Virus record (IMG/VR): IMGVR_UViG_3300027759_000019
Coordinates: 1-35,578 of that record
Source: a virus
Direction: 5' to 3' (one strand)
Length of the DNA: 35,578 nt
The notes beneath the pieces are model-generated. The model saw nothing but the letters and a program-made list of their open reading frames with translations, had not been told where the DNA came from and did no database searches. This document shows, in pieces, positions 1-9,120 of this stretch (within the stretch, counting starts at the first letter, position 1; each line of letters begins with the position of its first letter). The position numbers and the translations under genes are program-made.

Positions 1-127
1 GTCATGCCAGGCACTCTTATGTCGGCAGCACAACCCACCCGATGCTGACTAGTATCTTTAGAACCAACAGCATCATTAACCAGTTTAGAGCGGAAAGCAC
101 TATTAACCATAATGGGCTTGTTTCCCA
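1..127. repeat. Direct terminal repeat, left copy (circular-assembly overlap)
   Basis: These 127 bases are identical to the last 127 bases of the window (35452-35578). The copy lies inside one continuous reading frame (M15 peptidase) that reads through when the ends are joined, so the molecule is circular or circularly permuted. A length of 127 fits the overlap left by a k-mer assembler. A genuine packaged terminal repeat would more often lie outside a gene. Confidence 0.95.
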
Positions 128-263
128 ATAATGTTTTAACATCTTCCAAGAACTCAGCAAGACGGGTGAGGTTTGCAGTTTCAGTATCATTCGGACTATT
201 ATCCAATGTACGATGATCGGTATGCGTAAGTTCTTCAAGCGTAAAATGTTCAGTTAAGTTCAT
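1..263 (-). CDS. M15-family peptidase (endolysin-like), N-terminal part cut by the window edge
   Basis: This is the 5' portion of a 142-aa protein whose remainder is at 35286-35578. Joined across the circle junction, the protein starts MNLTEHFTLEELTHTDHR and has the zinc-peptidase pattern SxHxxGxAxD (H74, D81) plus a final WTH (H115), the metal ligands of M15 D-Ala-D-Ala carboxypeptidase-type enzymes. Such phage proteins cleave peptidoglycan cross-bridges and act as the lysis enzyme. The ATG at 263-261 overlaps the stop of the holin-like gene as ATGA. The length is normal for single-domain phage M15 peptidases, so the gene is intact and only the window divides it. Confidence 0.9.
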   Translation of the reverse strand, partial: MNLTEHFTLEELTHTDHRTLDNSPNDTETANLTRLAEFLEDVKTLLGNKPIMVNSAFRSKLVNDAVGSKDTSQHRVGCAADIRVPGM

Positions 264-427
264 TTGTCAGGCGAGAATGTTCCAATCAAACCAGCAATAG
301 CTAGACCAGCGCAAATAATGCTATCAGCCATTACAGGCGCAATAGGTATACCAACAGCAGTTAACATTAAGATGATTCCACGCCATGTGGATGCTTCTTT
401 AATACGTTCTAAAATATATGTTTTCAT
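260..427 (-). CDS. Small two-helix membrane protein, probable holin
   Basis: A 55-aa protein (MKTYILERIKEASTWRG...) with an amphipathic N-terminus, a hydrophobic segment at about residues 18-30, a short turn, and a second at about 35-50, ending in the polar tail SPDK. Small proteins of this build directly upstream of a phage endolysin usually act as holins, which permeabilise the inner membrane at lysis. It overlaps the upstream 118-aa gene (ATGA at 427-424) and the downstream M15 gene (ATGA at 263-260), forming a tight lysis cassette. The holin role is inferred from size, topology and position. Confidence 0.75.
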   Translation of the reverse strand: MKTYILERIKEASTWRGIILMLTAVGIPIAPVMADSIICAGLAIAGLIGTFSPDK

Positions 428-780
428 AAACCTTCTCCTGGGGTTACATAAGCTGCTGAATTTGTATAATCACCAATCACTTTTGCATATACATTTGCTG
501 TTTGACTAACTTGTGGTCCTGTAATTACTTTGTAACTAAATGGTGGCAATGGAACAACAAAGCTACCCAATGTGGCTGTTTCTGGTAAAGCAACATTAAA
601 GTTATTTGTTGCATTAATCCAAACATAAGCAAAATTGTTTACGCTATCATTTGAAAGTAAATATTGATTAACAGGGCTAGTAGAAGTAATTGTAAATGCA
701 ACAGATTCCGTATTAGCAGCTCCAGTAGCAACTACCTTAACCGTTTTTCCCATCGGCTGAAAAGGAATATTATTAGCCAT
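424..780 (-). CDS. Probable small virion protein, paralogue of the 110-aa protein at 10004-10336
   Basis: A 118-aa protein rich in Thr, Val, Asn and Ala with alternating beta-strand patterns and no membrane segment. It shares a layout with the 110-aa protein at 10004-10336: an early NxPF-x3-G-x-T, a central NQY followed by a hydrophobic strand ending in NAT, a Pro-rich stretch, and the C-terminus (Y/I)xTPG(E/D)G. This suggests duplication of a small beta-sandwich virion protein such as a capsid decoration or fibre accessory. It sits just before the lysis genes, with TAATG coupling upstream and ATGA downstream. I do not recognise a named family. Confidence 0.7.
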   Translation of the reverse strand: MANNIPFQPMGKTVKVVATGAANTESVAFTITSTSPVNQYLLSNDSVNNFAYVWINATNNFNVALPETATLGSFVVPLPPFSYKVITGPQVSQTANVYAKVIGDYTNSAAYVTPGEGL

Positions 781-1025
781 TAGATAATCCTATTTTTCTC
801 AGGTTTTGTAGTAGAAGATATTTTGCTATTGTATTCGCCTTCTTCAAAACAAAATACACTACGGAATCCACCCATCGGAACTTGTCCTGGTGACCATTTT
901 TGTGTACGAATTGTAGTGTCAGATGGTTGCTGTGGGCGTGTTGGCTTGCCTGGCATCTGAGAATAATTTAATTCTTCTGCACCTTTTACACTACTCTTGT
1001 TTGTCCAATCTTTCGGGTTTCTCAT
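780..1025 (-). CDS. Hypothetical protein, 81 aa
   Basis: A polar, Pro/Lys-rich protein (MRNPKDWTNKSSVKGAEELN...) with no hydrophobic segment and a short core around MGGFRSVFCF. Its start lies inside the end of the 75-aa membrane protein gene (35-nt overlap) and its stop overlaps the next start as TAATG, which supports real coupled translation. I do not recognise a family. The position between structural and lysis genes fits a minor virion or late accessory protein. Confidence 0.6.
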   Translation of the reverse strand: MRNPKDWTNKSSVKGAEELNYSQMPGKPTRPQQPSDTTIRTQKWSPGQVPMGGFRSVFCFEEGEYNSKISSTTKPEKNRII

Positions 1026-1218
1026 TTTTAGTCCTATCTTTCATGTGAATTAATGCAAAACTGAAAACACAAAAAAATGCCATAGTTCCCAATCTCTCCA
1101 ATGTCGGTATATACATTGTCCAACAGGCTAGACTAAATGACAACCCTAGAGCAATGATTACCAACAAACGATCTGTAATAATTTGTAATGCTAAACGTAT
1201 TAATGAAACTGCTTCCAT
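991..1218 (-). CDS. Two-transmembrane small protein, possible lysis accessory
   Basis: A 75-aa protein with an amphipathic N-terminus (MEAVSLIRLALQIITDR), two hydrophobic spans at about residues 18-37 and 44-58, and a charged C-terminal tail (KDRTKNEKPERLDKQE). That topology suits an inner-membrane holin, antiholin or other lysis accessory. A second candidate holin (260-427) lies downstream and a one-helix protein (9462-9641) farther upstream, so which one is the true holin is undecided. Confidence 0.65.
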   Translation of the reverse strand: MEAVSLIRLALQIITDRLLVIIALGLSFSLACWTMYIPTLERLGTMAFFCVFSFALIHMKDRTKNEKPERLDKQE

Positions 1219-1254
1219 AATTATCCCCTTTGATTAACCAGTACACAGTTTAAC

Positions 1255-1458
1255 CTACTCGTCATCATCTGTGTTGATAAATCCACTACCCCACTCATCG
1301 TCACTTAACTTCTGTTTCAATTTTTCAATGTTGATTGCTCGATCAATCACTTTACATTTGTCTGTTAAAGAGGCTTGGTCATCTTGCATCACCTCTTGCA
1401 ATAGCTTACTGACAGCATCTTCAAGGTCTGGATTAACGCCTTTATTCTTCTTACTCAT
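1255..1458 (-). CDS. Hypothetical acidic helical protein, 67 aa
   Basis: MSKKNKGVNPDLEDAVSKLL... then helical residues with DKCKVIDRAINIEKLKQKL and a very acidic end (NTDDDE). It begins at 1458-1456, overlapping the stop of the 902-aa gene as TAATG. The basic start, helical middle and acidic tail resemble small phage DNA-packaging or assembly proteins, but no function can be assigned. A small-terminase-like role is conceivable, though the large terminase gene is far away at 21538-23319. Confidence 0.6.
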   Translation of the reverse strand: MSKKNKGVNPDLEDAVSKLLQEVMQDDQASLTDKCKVIDRAINIEKLKQKLSDDEWGSGFINTDDDE

Positions 1459-4166
1459 TATTTACCTAGCAAAGCATCTAAAGGATTAGTTAAAAAATTT
1501 AAACCACGAGCAGATTCGGCTGCTAAACCTCTAAACGTTGTACGAATTAATAACTCTTGAATATTGCTTAATTTTTGTTGTGGACTAATATCTAATCGAC
1601 TACTTAATTCGTCAATCTTAGATGTTAATACATTTATGTCAGCTTTAGTCATTAAACCACTTGACTCAACAAAAGGAGCAATATCTTTACGCCAAGCATC
1701 AATTGCTCCTGCTGGACTTCTACTAGCTTTATTGGCAACAATTTGTCGAATTGCATCTACTGCCATTTTTTGCGTTTGAGCATCTTTAGTTAATATTGGT
1801 CCTACTTGCTCCCAAAGTTTAGGGCTTCCACTTAGGATAATTTCTTCCATACGCCTTACTGGTGAGGCATCACCTAAGATTAACTTACGTATTGCTTCAC
1901 TTTGAGAAGTAAGAGGAGCTTGTTGTTTACGTAATAAATTTGCTTGTTTTTCTGCTTCTGAGACTACTCGTTCTTGTTGTCTGCCAACAGCTTTAGTAAC
2001 GTCAGTTGTTTGTTTTTCAGCACTTTTTGCTATGTTTTCAGCTTGTTTAAGTGCATCACTTGTAACTTTTTCTGCTTGTTTCTCTGCTTGTTGTAGGATG
2101 TTTTCACCCGCTTTGCCACCTGTAGTTCGAAAACGTTGCGCTACATCCGTTAATTCTTGCTCTCTTTTTAGGGCAGAAGTTTCAGCTATTTTAGGTAAAT
2201 TTCGTGCTTCTGTACGTAATGTTTGAGCTAATGTACTTCTTGCTCCACCAAAAGTTTCAGCTCTACCTAAACCTTGTGAGGCAGTATTTAACTCAGAAAA
2301 CAGTTTAGGCAATGTGCGCTCATTTAACCAATCATTATTCGTTTGCATAAACGATTGAATCTTTTTTGCATCAGCATTTTTTAATATGTTAACAACATAA
2401 TTTCTAGCAATATTTTCTATAGACTGTGGGTTTACACCTGACAAATTAACAATATCTTTGATAGCAGTTTCATTATTAAAAACAGATTTAGCAATACTTG
2501 CTGGATTTGTGACAAAACGACCCATGTCAAAATCTTCTTTACCAACAATCATTTGACCTAGTTTTGTTTTAAAAGCATTTAAAGGTATCGAATCATTTTT
2601 GTATTGTTCTAAAGCATTTGCAATGCCAGGAGAAAATTCTCTTTGAACAGACTCAACACCCTCAGCAAGTTTTCTAGCTGTGCTTTGGCTAATAGCATCC
2701 GCACCTTCGGCAGGTAATCCAGATGCTCTATCTCTTAATACCCTACGTAATGTTTCTAATCCACGAAAACTTAATAAAGCATTAGGTATCTCTACAGACA
2801 CTCCATCAATTTCTTTTCTAACTGTAGGGTCTAAGGCTTTTGATATAGCTGTTAATTGTTGTTTAATTGCGCCTTCAGGAACATTAGCTAAATTAGTTGT
2901 AGGGTCTGTCAAAGCATCTTTGACTTGTTTACTAAAATCTGCAAATGCTTGAGTTTTATTTGCTGTATTACCTTGCTGTTCTTTGACTAAAGCAAAATTA
3001 AAAGCCTCACTAAAATTAGCGTCTGCATTTTGATCTCTTGTTTTTTTCAATAAATCAAACCTTGGCAACAACAAATTTCTTATTTGTTCACCAGACTGTG
3101 TTTCGGTTAAAGGAGTACCTATGTCAGCAATCTTTTGTTGTGCTGCACTTAATTCTCTAGTTGACTTAACAACCTGCCCACCAGCTTGTTGGCGTAGCTT
3201 TAATATTCTTTGTTGTGCATCTCGCAATATCTGTTGAGCTTGTTCTTGACCTTGTTTAATTGCTTGTCTAGCATCTATTTCTAAAACATCTCCAATATTT
3301 GATGAAGAAGTTTTTGCTCTATCTCGAATTGCATTAGCTTTTGCTTCAGCAGTATTAATTACAGACCGTGCCGACATATCAGCAGTTTGATTTAACTTTT
3401 GTATACCAGCAGACAACTCTCTATCTAAATTTACAGAACGTTGTGTAGCACCTGACATTAAATCATTTGCTTGTTTTTCTAAAAGATTTATTTGTTGCGT
3501 ATAGCTAGATATTAAGTTATCAGTTCCTTCTTTTAAAACATTATAGGAATAAATCGCTGGCTGATCTCCTACTTTTCCACCACGTATGTCATTAACAATT
3601 TTTTCTAAGAATGATCTTTGACTTGGGGTTAATACTTTTTCTTCTGTACCAAACATCTTAGCTACATCATTCATTGCTTGATTGACTGTGCCTTTTGTAG
3701 CTACAGGAATCATGTAACCAATTCCTTTAAGAAGTGCTTTTGAAAATTCAGGAGCTACGGCTGCTGCTGTAAAACGAGCTATTTCTTCAGTAGGTTTACT
3801 AGCGTTAAAAACATCACGAGCAGTTTGTCCTACAACTTCTTCGGCAGCACCGCTTACCAAACCTGCACCAGCACTTGCTAATCTTTTACCTCGCATACCA
3901 CGACCCATCATCATCAATGGTGGACCAGCAGGAGCTGTTAAAGGAAACATAGATAAACCCATTCCAGCACCAGTTAAAATTTCTGGAGCTACAGCACCCA
4001 ACGCAGATGAAATAGTTGCTGTACCAACTACATCTTTTGCACGATCAAATATATCTGGTTCTTTTTTTTCTCTAGGTTTTTCTATAGAAGGCACATCTGA
4101 TTTTGGTGTGGGTAGATCAGAAATATCTGTTTTTACTGGTTTTGGTAGATCGCTAATGTCAGCCAT
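1458..4166 (-). CDS. Large internal virion / ejection-type protein, 902 aa
   Basis: The N-terminus is polar and repetitive (DISDLPKP...DISDLPTP). Next comes a Gly/Ala/Met-rich hydrophobic stretch at about residues 45-110 that could insert in a membrane, then a long Gln/Ala/Lys-rich helical region with coiled-coil character, strongest around 680-760 (repeats of EKQAE.., LKQAEN.., SEAEKQAN). It lies last in a run of four large late genes before lysis, the position where short-tailed phages encode ejection proteins that enter the host envelope with the DNA. No enzymatic motif is visible. The role is inferred from composition and position. It is coupled by TAATG to both neighbours. Confidence 0.65.
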   Translation of the reverse strand: MADISDLPKPVKTDISDLPTPKSDVPSIEKPREKKEPDIFDRAKDVVGTATISSALGAVAPEILTGAGMGLSMFPLTAPAGPPLMMMGRGMRGKRLASAGAGLVSGAAEEVVGQTARDVFNASKPTEEIARFTAAAVAPEFSKALLKGIGYMIPVATKGTVNQAMNDVAKMFGTEEKVLTPSQRSFLEKIVNDIRGGKVGDQPAIYSYNVLKEGTDNLISSYTQQINLLEKQANDLMSGATQRSVNLDRELSAGIQKLNQTADMSARSVINTAEAKANAIRDRAKTSSSNIGDVLEIDARQAIKQGQEQAQQILRDAQQRILKLRQQAGGQVVKSTRELSAAQQKIADIGTPLTETQSGEQIRNLLLPRFDLLKKTRDQNADANFSEAFNFALVKEQQGNTANKTQAFADFSKQVKDALTDPTTNLANVPEGAIKQQLTAISKALDPTVRKEIDGVSVEIPNALLSFRGLETLRRVLRDRASGLPAEGADAISQSTARKLAEGVESVQREFSPGIANALEQYKNDSIPLNAFKTKLGQMIVGKEDFDMGRFVTNPASIAKSVFNNETAIKDIVNLSGVNPQSIENIARNYVVNILKNADAKKIQSFMQTNNDWLNERTLPKLFSELNTASQGLGRAETFGGARSTLAQTLRTEARNLPKIAETSALKREQELTDVAQRFRTTGGKAGENILQQAEKQAEKVTSDALKQAENIAKSAEKQTTDVTKAVGRQQERVVSEAEKQANLLRKQQAPLTSQSEAIRKLILGDASPVRRMEEIILSGSPKLWEQVGPILTKDAQTQKMAVDAIRQIVANKASRSPAGAIDAWRKDIAPFVESSGLMTKADINVLTSKIDELSSRLDISPQQKLSNIQELLIRTTFRGLAAESARGLNFLTNPLDALLGK

Positions 4167-5671
4167 TATCTATATCCCTGAGTAGCTAAATAATCTTTTG
4201 CTGCTTGTTCATTGCCATTAAAATTTGTATCAGCATACGTTTTTAATTTTTCGCCAGTTGGCATTGGTTTTGTTTGTGCCTGTGGAACTTGCAATGGAAC
4301 ATTTTCTCCGCCTCGTAACCCTGGATATTGTCTTTCTGCATTTAGTTGTTCACGTCTAAGCTCGCTCAATCCTTCTTTCATAGCATTTTCTAAAGCTAAG
4401 TATGGTCTAAATCCACCCTGATACAATGGTCTCATTATATTATCTTCATTTTTAGTTAATGCTTGACCTGCTGTTTGAAACTCTGCTGATCTAAATTTAG
4501 CTAATGTTCGTATTAAGTTTAAAACTTCAACATCATTTGCAAATGCTTGTTCTGCTGGATTACCAGGTATGTATTTATCAATACCTAACGCATTAGTAAA
4601 TTTTTGGTATTTACCTTCATCTTGTAATCGTTTTAAAACTGGCAATGCTTTTTCTAAGGCTGGAATTACTGATTCTCTAAAATCATGTGCAAGTCTAGTT
4701 TTTTGATCAGGCGGTTTTAAAGCACTATCTTTAGCACCCAATCTTTGTGAACCAGCAACACTTTGTGCAAATTCAGAATCAGCAGGAAACACTCTCATTG
4801 CTAGTGTATTTTTATCAATAACTGTTACAGAACCATCAGGTTTTACTAAAATTTCATTGTTAGGTTTGTTTAGTTGTAGTCTTTTTAAACGGGCATCTTC
4901 TTCTTTTTGTTTAAATTCTTTTACTTTAAAGTCTACAGTCAAACCACTATCTAATAATTTTAATGCACCATCTACATTACCTTTATTTAGCATATTACCT
5001 AAAACAGAGTTAGTTCCAGCTAAAGCAATTGCTTGTTGTCCAGCAGCGTAGGATGCTTCTTTATCTATGCCACGTAATTGAATAGATTTTTCTAATTGTT
5101 TTTCTATTTCATTACGTAGGTCTGTAATACGCTTGTATTCTTTATCAAATTCTTTAACTTCTTTTTCATACAAGTCTTTACGACCTGTTTGCCAACCCTT
5201 TAACATTCCTGTCATAGCGTTCATGGCATTGTTAGCACCCATCTTTCCTGATGAACCTACTATCATTCCTAAAGTAGAAACCATACTGAATAGTGCGCCT
5301 AATGAGGCTAAGTTTTCTTTAGTAGGATGAAACTCTGGGCGTGGGTATTCATCTTTTTTTAATTGATTAGCATCTATATCACTTCGTATATCAGTAGCAT
5401 ATTGTTTTTCAATACTAGACTTTAATCCTAGATTAGCTGCATCCATTCCTAATTTAGTTCGAGCAGTATCTACATCTACTTGTGTTTTTTGTTGCAACAA
5501 GCCTGATTGATCTTTTAAGAATTGTTGTGTTATTGGATCATACTTTTCTGTTTTTAAAGGAGGTACTTCAACCTTTGGTGCTTCAGGAAATTTAGTCGGC
5601 AATACTTCAGGTTTAATATTTAAACCTTTTTGTAAATTATTTTGACTAGTAATTTCATCAGGATTAATCAT
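4166..5671 (-). CDS. Probable internal virion / ejection protein, 501 aa
   Basis: A mostly helical, charged protein. A Pro-rich N-terminus (about 20-45) is followed by a helical segment, then a short Gly/Met/Ala-rich hydrophobic stretch at about 125-160 (ALFSMVSTLGMIVGSSGKMG), then a heptad-like helix around 170-200. The C-terminal half is globular and charged. It shares the general plan of its neighbours (polar arm, hydrophobic patch, long helices), consistent with DNA-ejection proteins of short-tailed phages. There is no enzymatic motif and the exact role is unassigned. The start is one base after the upstream gene's stop. Confidence 0.6.
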   Translation of the reverse strand: MINPDEITSQNNLQKGLNIKPEVLPTKFPEAPKVEVPPLKTEKYDPITQQFLKDQSGLLQQKTQVDVDTARTKLGMDAANLGLKSSIEKQYATDIRSDIDANQLKKDEYPRPEFHPTKENLASLGALFSMVSTLGMIVGSSGKMGANNAMNAMTGMLKGWQTGRKDLYEKEVKEFDKEYKRITDLRNEIEKQLEKSIQLRGIDKEASYAAGQQAIALAGTNSVLGNMLNKGNVDGALKLLDSGLTVDFKVKEFKQKEEDARLKRLQLNKPNNEILVKPDGSVTVIDKNTLAMRVFPADSEFAQSVAGSQRLGAKDSALKPPDQKTRLAHDFRESVIPALEKALPVLKRLQDEGKYQKFTNALGIDKYIPGNPAEQAFANDVEVLNLIRTLAKFRSAEFQTAGQALTKNEDNIMRPLYQGGFRPYLALENAMKEGLSELRREQLNAERQYPGLRGGENVPLQVPQAQTKPMPTGEKLKTYADTNFNGNEQAAKDYLATQGYR

Positions 5672-5672
5672 A

Positions 5673-6689
5673 TTAAGCTCCTCTTACAACCGTTGGTGGT
5701 GCATAACCATACGTTCCACCGCCAGCAATTTGTGCTAACTGAGTATAAAAATTCTGTGTATTAGTTGCCATTTGACGATCCATTTGCAATCCTGTACGGA
5801 TAGCACCTAACGCAATATTGTCACCTATTTGGGCTACTTGCAAACCATATTTAAATTGATTATCTAATAAGTTATTGTAAATTTGTGCAATTTGATTAGC
5901 AGATTGTTGTTGACCAACACCGCCACGACTTGCTACTGATTGAGCTATTCGAGCTTTAGCAGCGTCTAATGATGCTTGAGATTGAGGAGTCAATTGACCA
6001 GCTTGCGCTTGTGTCATTAACTTTTGTCCTGTTTCTGTATATGGTTGTGCAATAGCTTTTTGTTCTGCTGTGGCAGCTTGCGATTGACCAGCAAGACGTT
6101 TATTTTGAAATGCGCCAATTAATCCTAATCCACCAGCTAAACCTAAACGACCTAAATTTTCAGGTTTTGTTAAGGCTTCTTTAGTATCTTTACCTAATTG
6201 ATCTAAGAAACTAGGCTTTTGTGGTGTTGCTAACTCAGGAGCATTAGTTGGTATTGTTCTTTGACCACCATAAAAACCACCTGCTTGAGATTCTACGTCA
6301 GTTGTTAGTGCTGGTGCTGATGCTTGTAATTCTTCTGGAAAAGAACTACCACCGCCATAATATCCACCTACTTGTGCCTCTGGATCAGGATAATAAGCAT
6401 TATTAGCACCAGTATATCCATATACCGCATTTTCTTCAGGACTAAAATCTGTTCCTGCTGTGCTTAAACTAGAATAATCCCCTGATGAATCATAACTATA
6501 ATCCTCTTGAAACTCAGGCAAGCCAGTTTCAGGATTAGGTTCTCCACTACCACCAGCTCTTCTAAGTAAGGCAGCTTCTTGAGGATTAATGTGCGCTAGG
6601 ATTGAGTCTTTACCACGCCCTTTAGAACGGAGTAATTGTGCAAGTCCTGCAAGGTCAGTACTTAATGCTGTTGATAGATTTTTAGCCAT
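5673..6689 (-). CDS. Probable internal virion / ejection protein, 338 aa
   Basis: Residues about 45-165 are a low-complexity Gly/Tyr/Ser/Pro-rich linker. A short Gly/Leu-rich hydrophobic patch (LGRLGLAGGLGLIGAF) lies near 180-195, followed by a Gln/Ala-rich helical C-terminus with many Gln residues, ending in a Gly/Tyr tail. Similar architectures occur in phage proteins that coat or are ejected with DNA. The gene sits two bases after the 792-aa gene and two before the 501-aa gene, so the three are surely co-expressed. Specific function unknown. Confidence 0.6.
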   Translation of the reverse strand: MAKNLSTALSTDLAGLAQLLRSKGRGKDSILAHINPQEAALLRRAGGSGEPNPETGLPEFQEDYSYDSSGDYSSLSTAGTDFSPEENAVYGYTGANNAYYPDPEAQVGGYYGGGSSFPEELQASAPALTTDVESQAGGFYGGQRTIPTNAPELATPQKPSFLDQLGKDTKEALTKPENLGRLGLAGGLGLIGAFQNKRLAGQSQAATAEQKAIAQPYTETGQKLMTQAQAGQLTPQSQASLDAAKARIAQSVASRGGVGQQQSANQIAQIYNNLLDNQFKYGLQVAQIGDNIALGAIRTGLQMDRQMATNTQNFYTQLAQIAGGGTYGYAPPTVVRGA

Positions 6690-6690
6690 G

Positions 6691-9069
6691 TTATATTCCT
6701 AACGCTCCTCTTAAAGATTCTCTATTCCACACATCTTTTCTCTTATCATCTTTTCCTAATAAATAAGGTTCTGATGTACTTGAAACATCTGGTCTTGATG
6801 GTAATCCTGTTCCTAACAAAGCAGCGACATTTGTATCTATACCAAGTCCTGTTGATAATGGTCTATTTCGCGTTGATGGACTTATTCTTTGTGGAATTAC
6901 AGAAGTTGAAACAACAGTTTTATCAGTAGTTTTTGTTGGTTTTACTGGTTTTTCTGGGTTTTCAGGATTACTAATAACTACTTCTTCATCATCAACTTCA
7001 GGAATTACTGGCAAATCTTCTGTTTCTGTTGGAATAGTTGATTTTGTTGTAGTAGGTTTTGTTGTATCAACTAATTTATCTGTTTGTGTTGGTGGAAAAA
7101 TTAAATCAATAATTTTTTTATCTGTTGTTGGTTTTACTGGTGACGGCTTTAATCTATTTTGTAATCGAGTCTGTAAATTAGGAGCAGGTTCGATTCTACC
7201 TGTTGGTAAAGCTGCTGGATCAACATTTGGATCAGCACTTGGTGTCGTACTAGGTATTGTTGTAGGAAATACTGAAGGGGTAGTTGTAGGTGTTATTAAA
7301 GGATCACCTATAGGTTCAATAACAGGTTCAGTAGTTGTTGGTATCGTGGGTGTTGTTGGAACTACTTGCGGTATATTTGTAAACGCAGGATCAGTACCTT
7401 GATAACCATACATTTGTATTAATTGTGAAATTTCTTCTGGCGTAATATTTTCTGATGTAAATGTTTTTATATCTTGATCAGTAATTGGCGTTTTTCTTCT
7501 GTTAGCTTCAACTACAATTTCATTTGGATTTTGTCTTACATCTATTGTGCCAAGATCAGACGCATCTGATAATTTAAAAAAATTATCAATAGTTGGATAT
7601 AAATCAGGATTTTTATCAATTAAATTTTGTATATTTTCTTTACTAAATAAATTATTTAATTCATCTCTATATGGTTTATATGTTGGGTCTTGTTCAGCAA
7701 GTGATAATAATTCTTTTATATAATTTAAATCCATTTGTGGTGAAGTTCCACCATAAGCGTTCATATATTCATCTATAGATGCTTTTAATGCAGGATTTGC
7801 TAAAACATTTTTTAAATACTCAGGATCATTACTAGCTTGCGTAATAAACTTTTGCATACCTTCTTTGCCAGCTTGTACAGGCACTAAAGGAGTAGTTGGT
7901 GTGAAATCATTTACAAAATTAGGCAATGCTTGCGCTAATAAAGCATATTGCGTACCAGCATCAATTGAATTTCCATCAACTTTTGATTGGGCAAACATTT
8001 GTTTTAAACTATCAAACATTGCTTGATCTCTTGATGTCGGATTACTTAATTCTGCGCTTTGTATTTCTTTTTTTACAGAATCTTCTTTTTGCGAATCTGA
8101 AATTATTCCACCAATAATAGATGGAACGCTATTTGTTATTGCAGTACTAATATCCGAGCCAGAAACAGCAGCTGTAGTTGCTACTTTAGAAACATTGCTT
8201 ATTAATGTTGCAGAGTCTTTTAAATCTGGAATGTTAGTTAATAAATTATTGGTATATGATCCAACAACGCTTCCTGCTAAACTTGATGTTACTGCTGTAG
8301 TTACATCTGTACCATTAACCGCAGCAGATACAACGCCACTAGTAACCGCATTACTAATTGCTGTTGTTACTTGTTTGGTAGTTAAGTCTAAAGCTGTTGC
8401 CATAGCTTGTATGTTTTCTGCTCCACCAGCAATAGCTGTTCCTATCTCAGCCACATTAGCACCAGCACCTCCTGTAATAGCACCTGCAATAGCACTTTTA
8501 ACAACATCGCCACCTGTTACAGCAGCTAACACAGATGATGATGCAGAACCTAATACAGCAGCTCCTAAAGTAGCAGCTCCAACTGCACCTACACCTAAAA
8601 GAGCTTCACCAATTGCTAAAGACAATCCCCCTGTTACGGGTGCTGCAATAACAGATAATGCTGCAAGTGCAAGACCTGTAGGATTAAAAGTATCATAAGG
8701 TTTTGCTGCTTCATAATTTGCTGTTATTTGTTTCCAAGCATCCCAATCAACTTCTGCTTGAGGTGTTGGATTTTCAGGAGTTGGTGGTGGTCTATATACA
8801 GGTATTGCTCCACCTAAAGCATATACTTGATTAGGGTCTTCTCTACTTGGCTGTGAAGGAGGTGGTGGCGGAGGAGGGGGTGGTGGAGAGGGTGGTGGTT
8901 CTGGAAGTGGAGCATAAATATTTCCATAAAGATTAGATAAATAATCTTGATTTTGTTTTAATAAACTTACATATCTTTCATCAGACATAGGATCATTTTC
9001 ATACCTATTATTCTCTACCTGAATCATGTAGTTGATGTCGTCTTGATTTGTGACTGGACCAATGCTCAT
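6691..9069 (-). CDS. Large virion protein with polyproline arm and Ala/Gly-rich core, 792 aa
   Basis: Residues about 55-74 form a Pro-rich arm with ten consecutive prolines. Residues about 107-310 are Ala/Gly/Val/Thr-rich and weakly hydrophobic (repeats of AAVLG, AIAGAITGG, TAIAGG), the sort of region that can penetrate membranes. Residues about 330-540 are globular and charged. The last third is Pro/Thr-rich low complexity (TTPTIPTTTEP...). It heads the series of four large late proteins and is a candidate ejection or tail protein. The leader before it (9070-9120) has an A-tract and C-tract but no strong Shine-Dalgarno. The polyproline would need elongation factor P. Confidence 0.6.
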   Translation of the reverse strand: MSIGPVTNQDDINYMIQVENNRYENDPMSDERYVSLLKQNQDYLSNLYGNIYAPLPEPPPSPPPPPPPPPPSQPSREDPNQVYALGGAIPVYRPPPTPENPTPQAEVDWDAWKQITANYEAAKPYDTFNPTGLALAALSVIAAPVTGGLSLAIGEALLGVGAVGAATLGAAVLGSASSSVLAAVTGGDVVKSAIAGAITGGAGANVAEIGTAIAGGAENIQAMATALDLTTKQVTTAISNAVTSGVVSAAVNGTDVTTAVTSSLAGSVVGSYTNNLLTNIPDLKDSATLISNVSKVATTAAVSGSDISTAITNSVPSIIGGIISDSQKEDSVKKEIQSAELSNPTSRDQAMFDSLKQMFAQSKVDGNSIDAGTQYALLAQALPNFVNDFTPTTPLVPVQAGKEGMQKFITQASNDPEYLKNVLANPALKASIDEYMNAYGGTSPQMDLNYIKELLSLAEQDPTYKPYRDELNNLFSKENIQNLIDKNPDLYPTIDNFFKLSDASDLGTIDVRQNPNEIVVEANRRKTPITDQDIKTFTSENITPEEISQLIQMYGYQGTDPAFTNIPQVVPTTPTIPTTTEPVIEPIGDPLITPTTTPSVFPTTIPSTTPSADPNVDPAALPTGRIEPAPNLQTRLQNRLKPSPVKPTTDKKIIDLIFPPTQTDKLVDTTKPTTTKSTIPTETEDLPVIPEVDDEEVVISNPENPEKPVKPTKTTDKTVVSTSVIPQRISPSTRNRPLSTGLGIDTNVAALLGTGLPSRPDVSSTSEPYLLGKDDKRKDVWNRESLRGALGI

Positions 9070-9120
9070 AATTAATTATTCTTCAAATTTTGTGTTTTTT
9101 TTGGGGGTGGGGAAACATTT

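Noticed and set aside
17-238. 73-codon frame on the minus strand at the left end
   Set aside because: It lies in a different frame from the M15 peptidase, which covers the same bases once the circle is closed and has clear catalytic motifs.
8195-8698. 167-codon plus-strand frame within the 792-aa gene
   Set aside because: Antisense to an Ala/Gly/Thr-rich stretch whose complement naturally lacks stops; no ribosome site and opposite to all neighbouring late genes.
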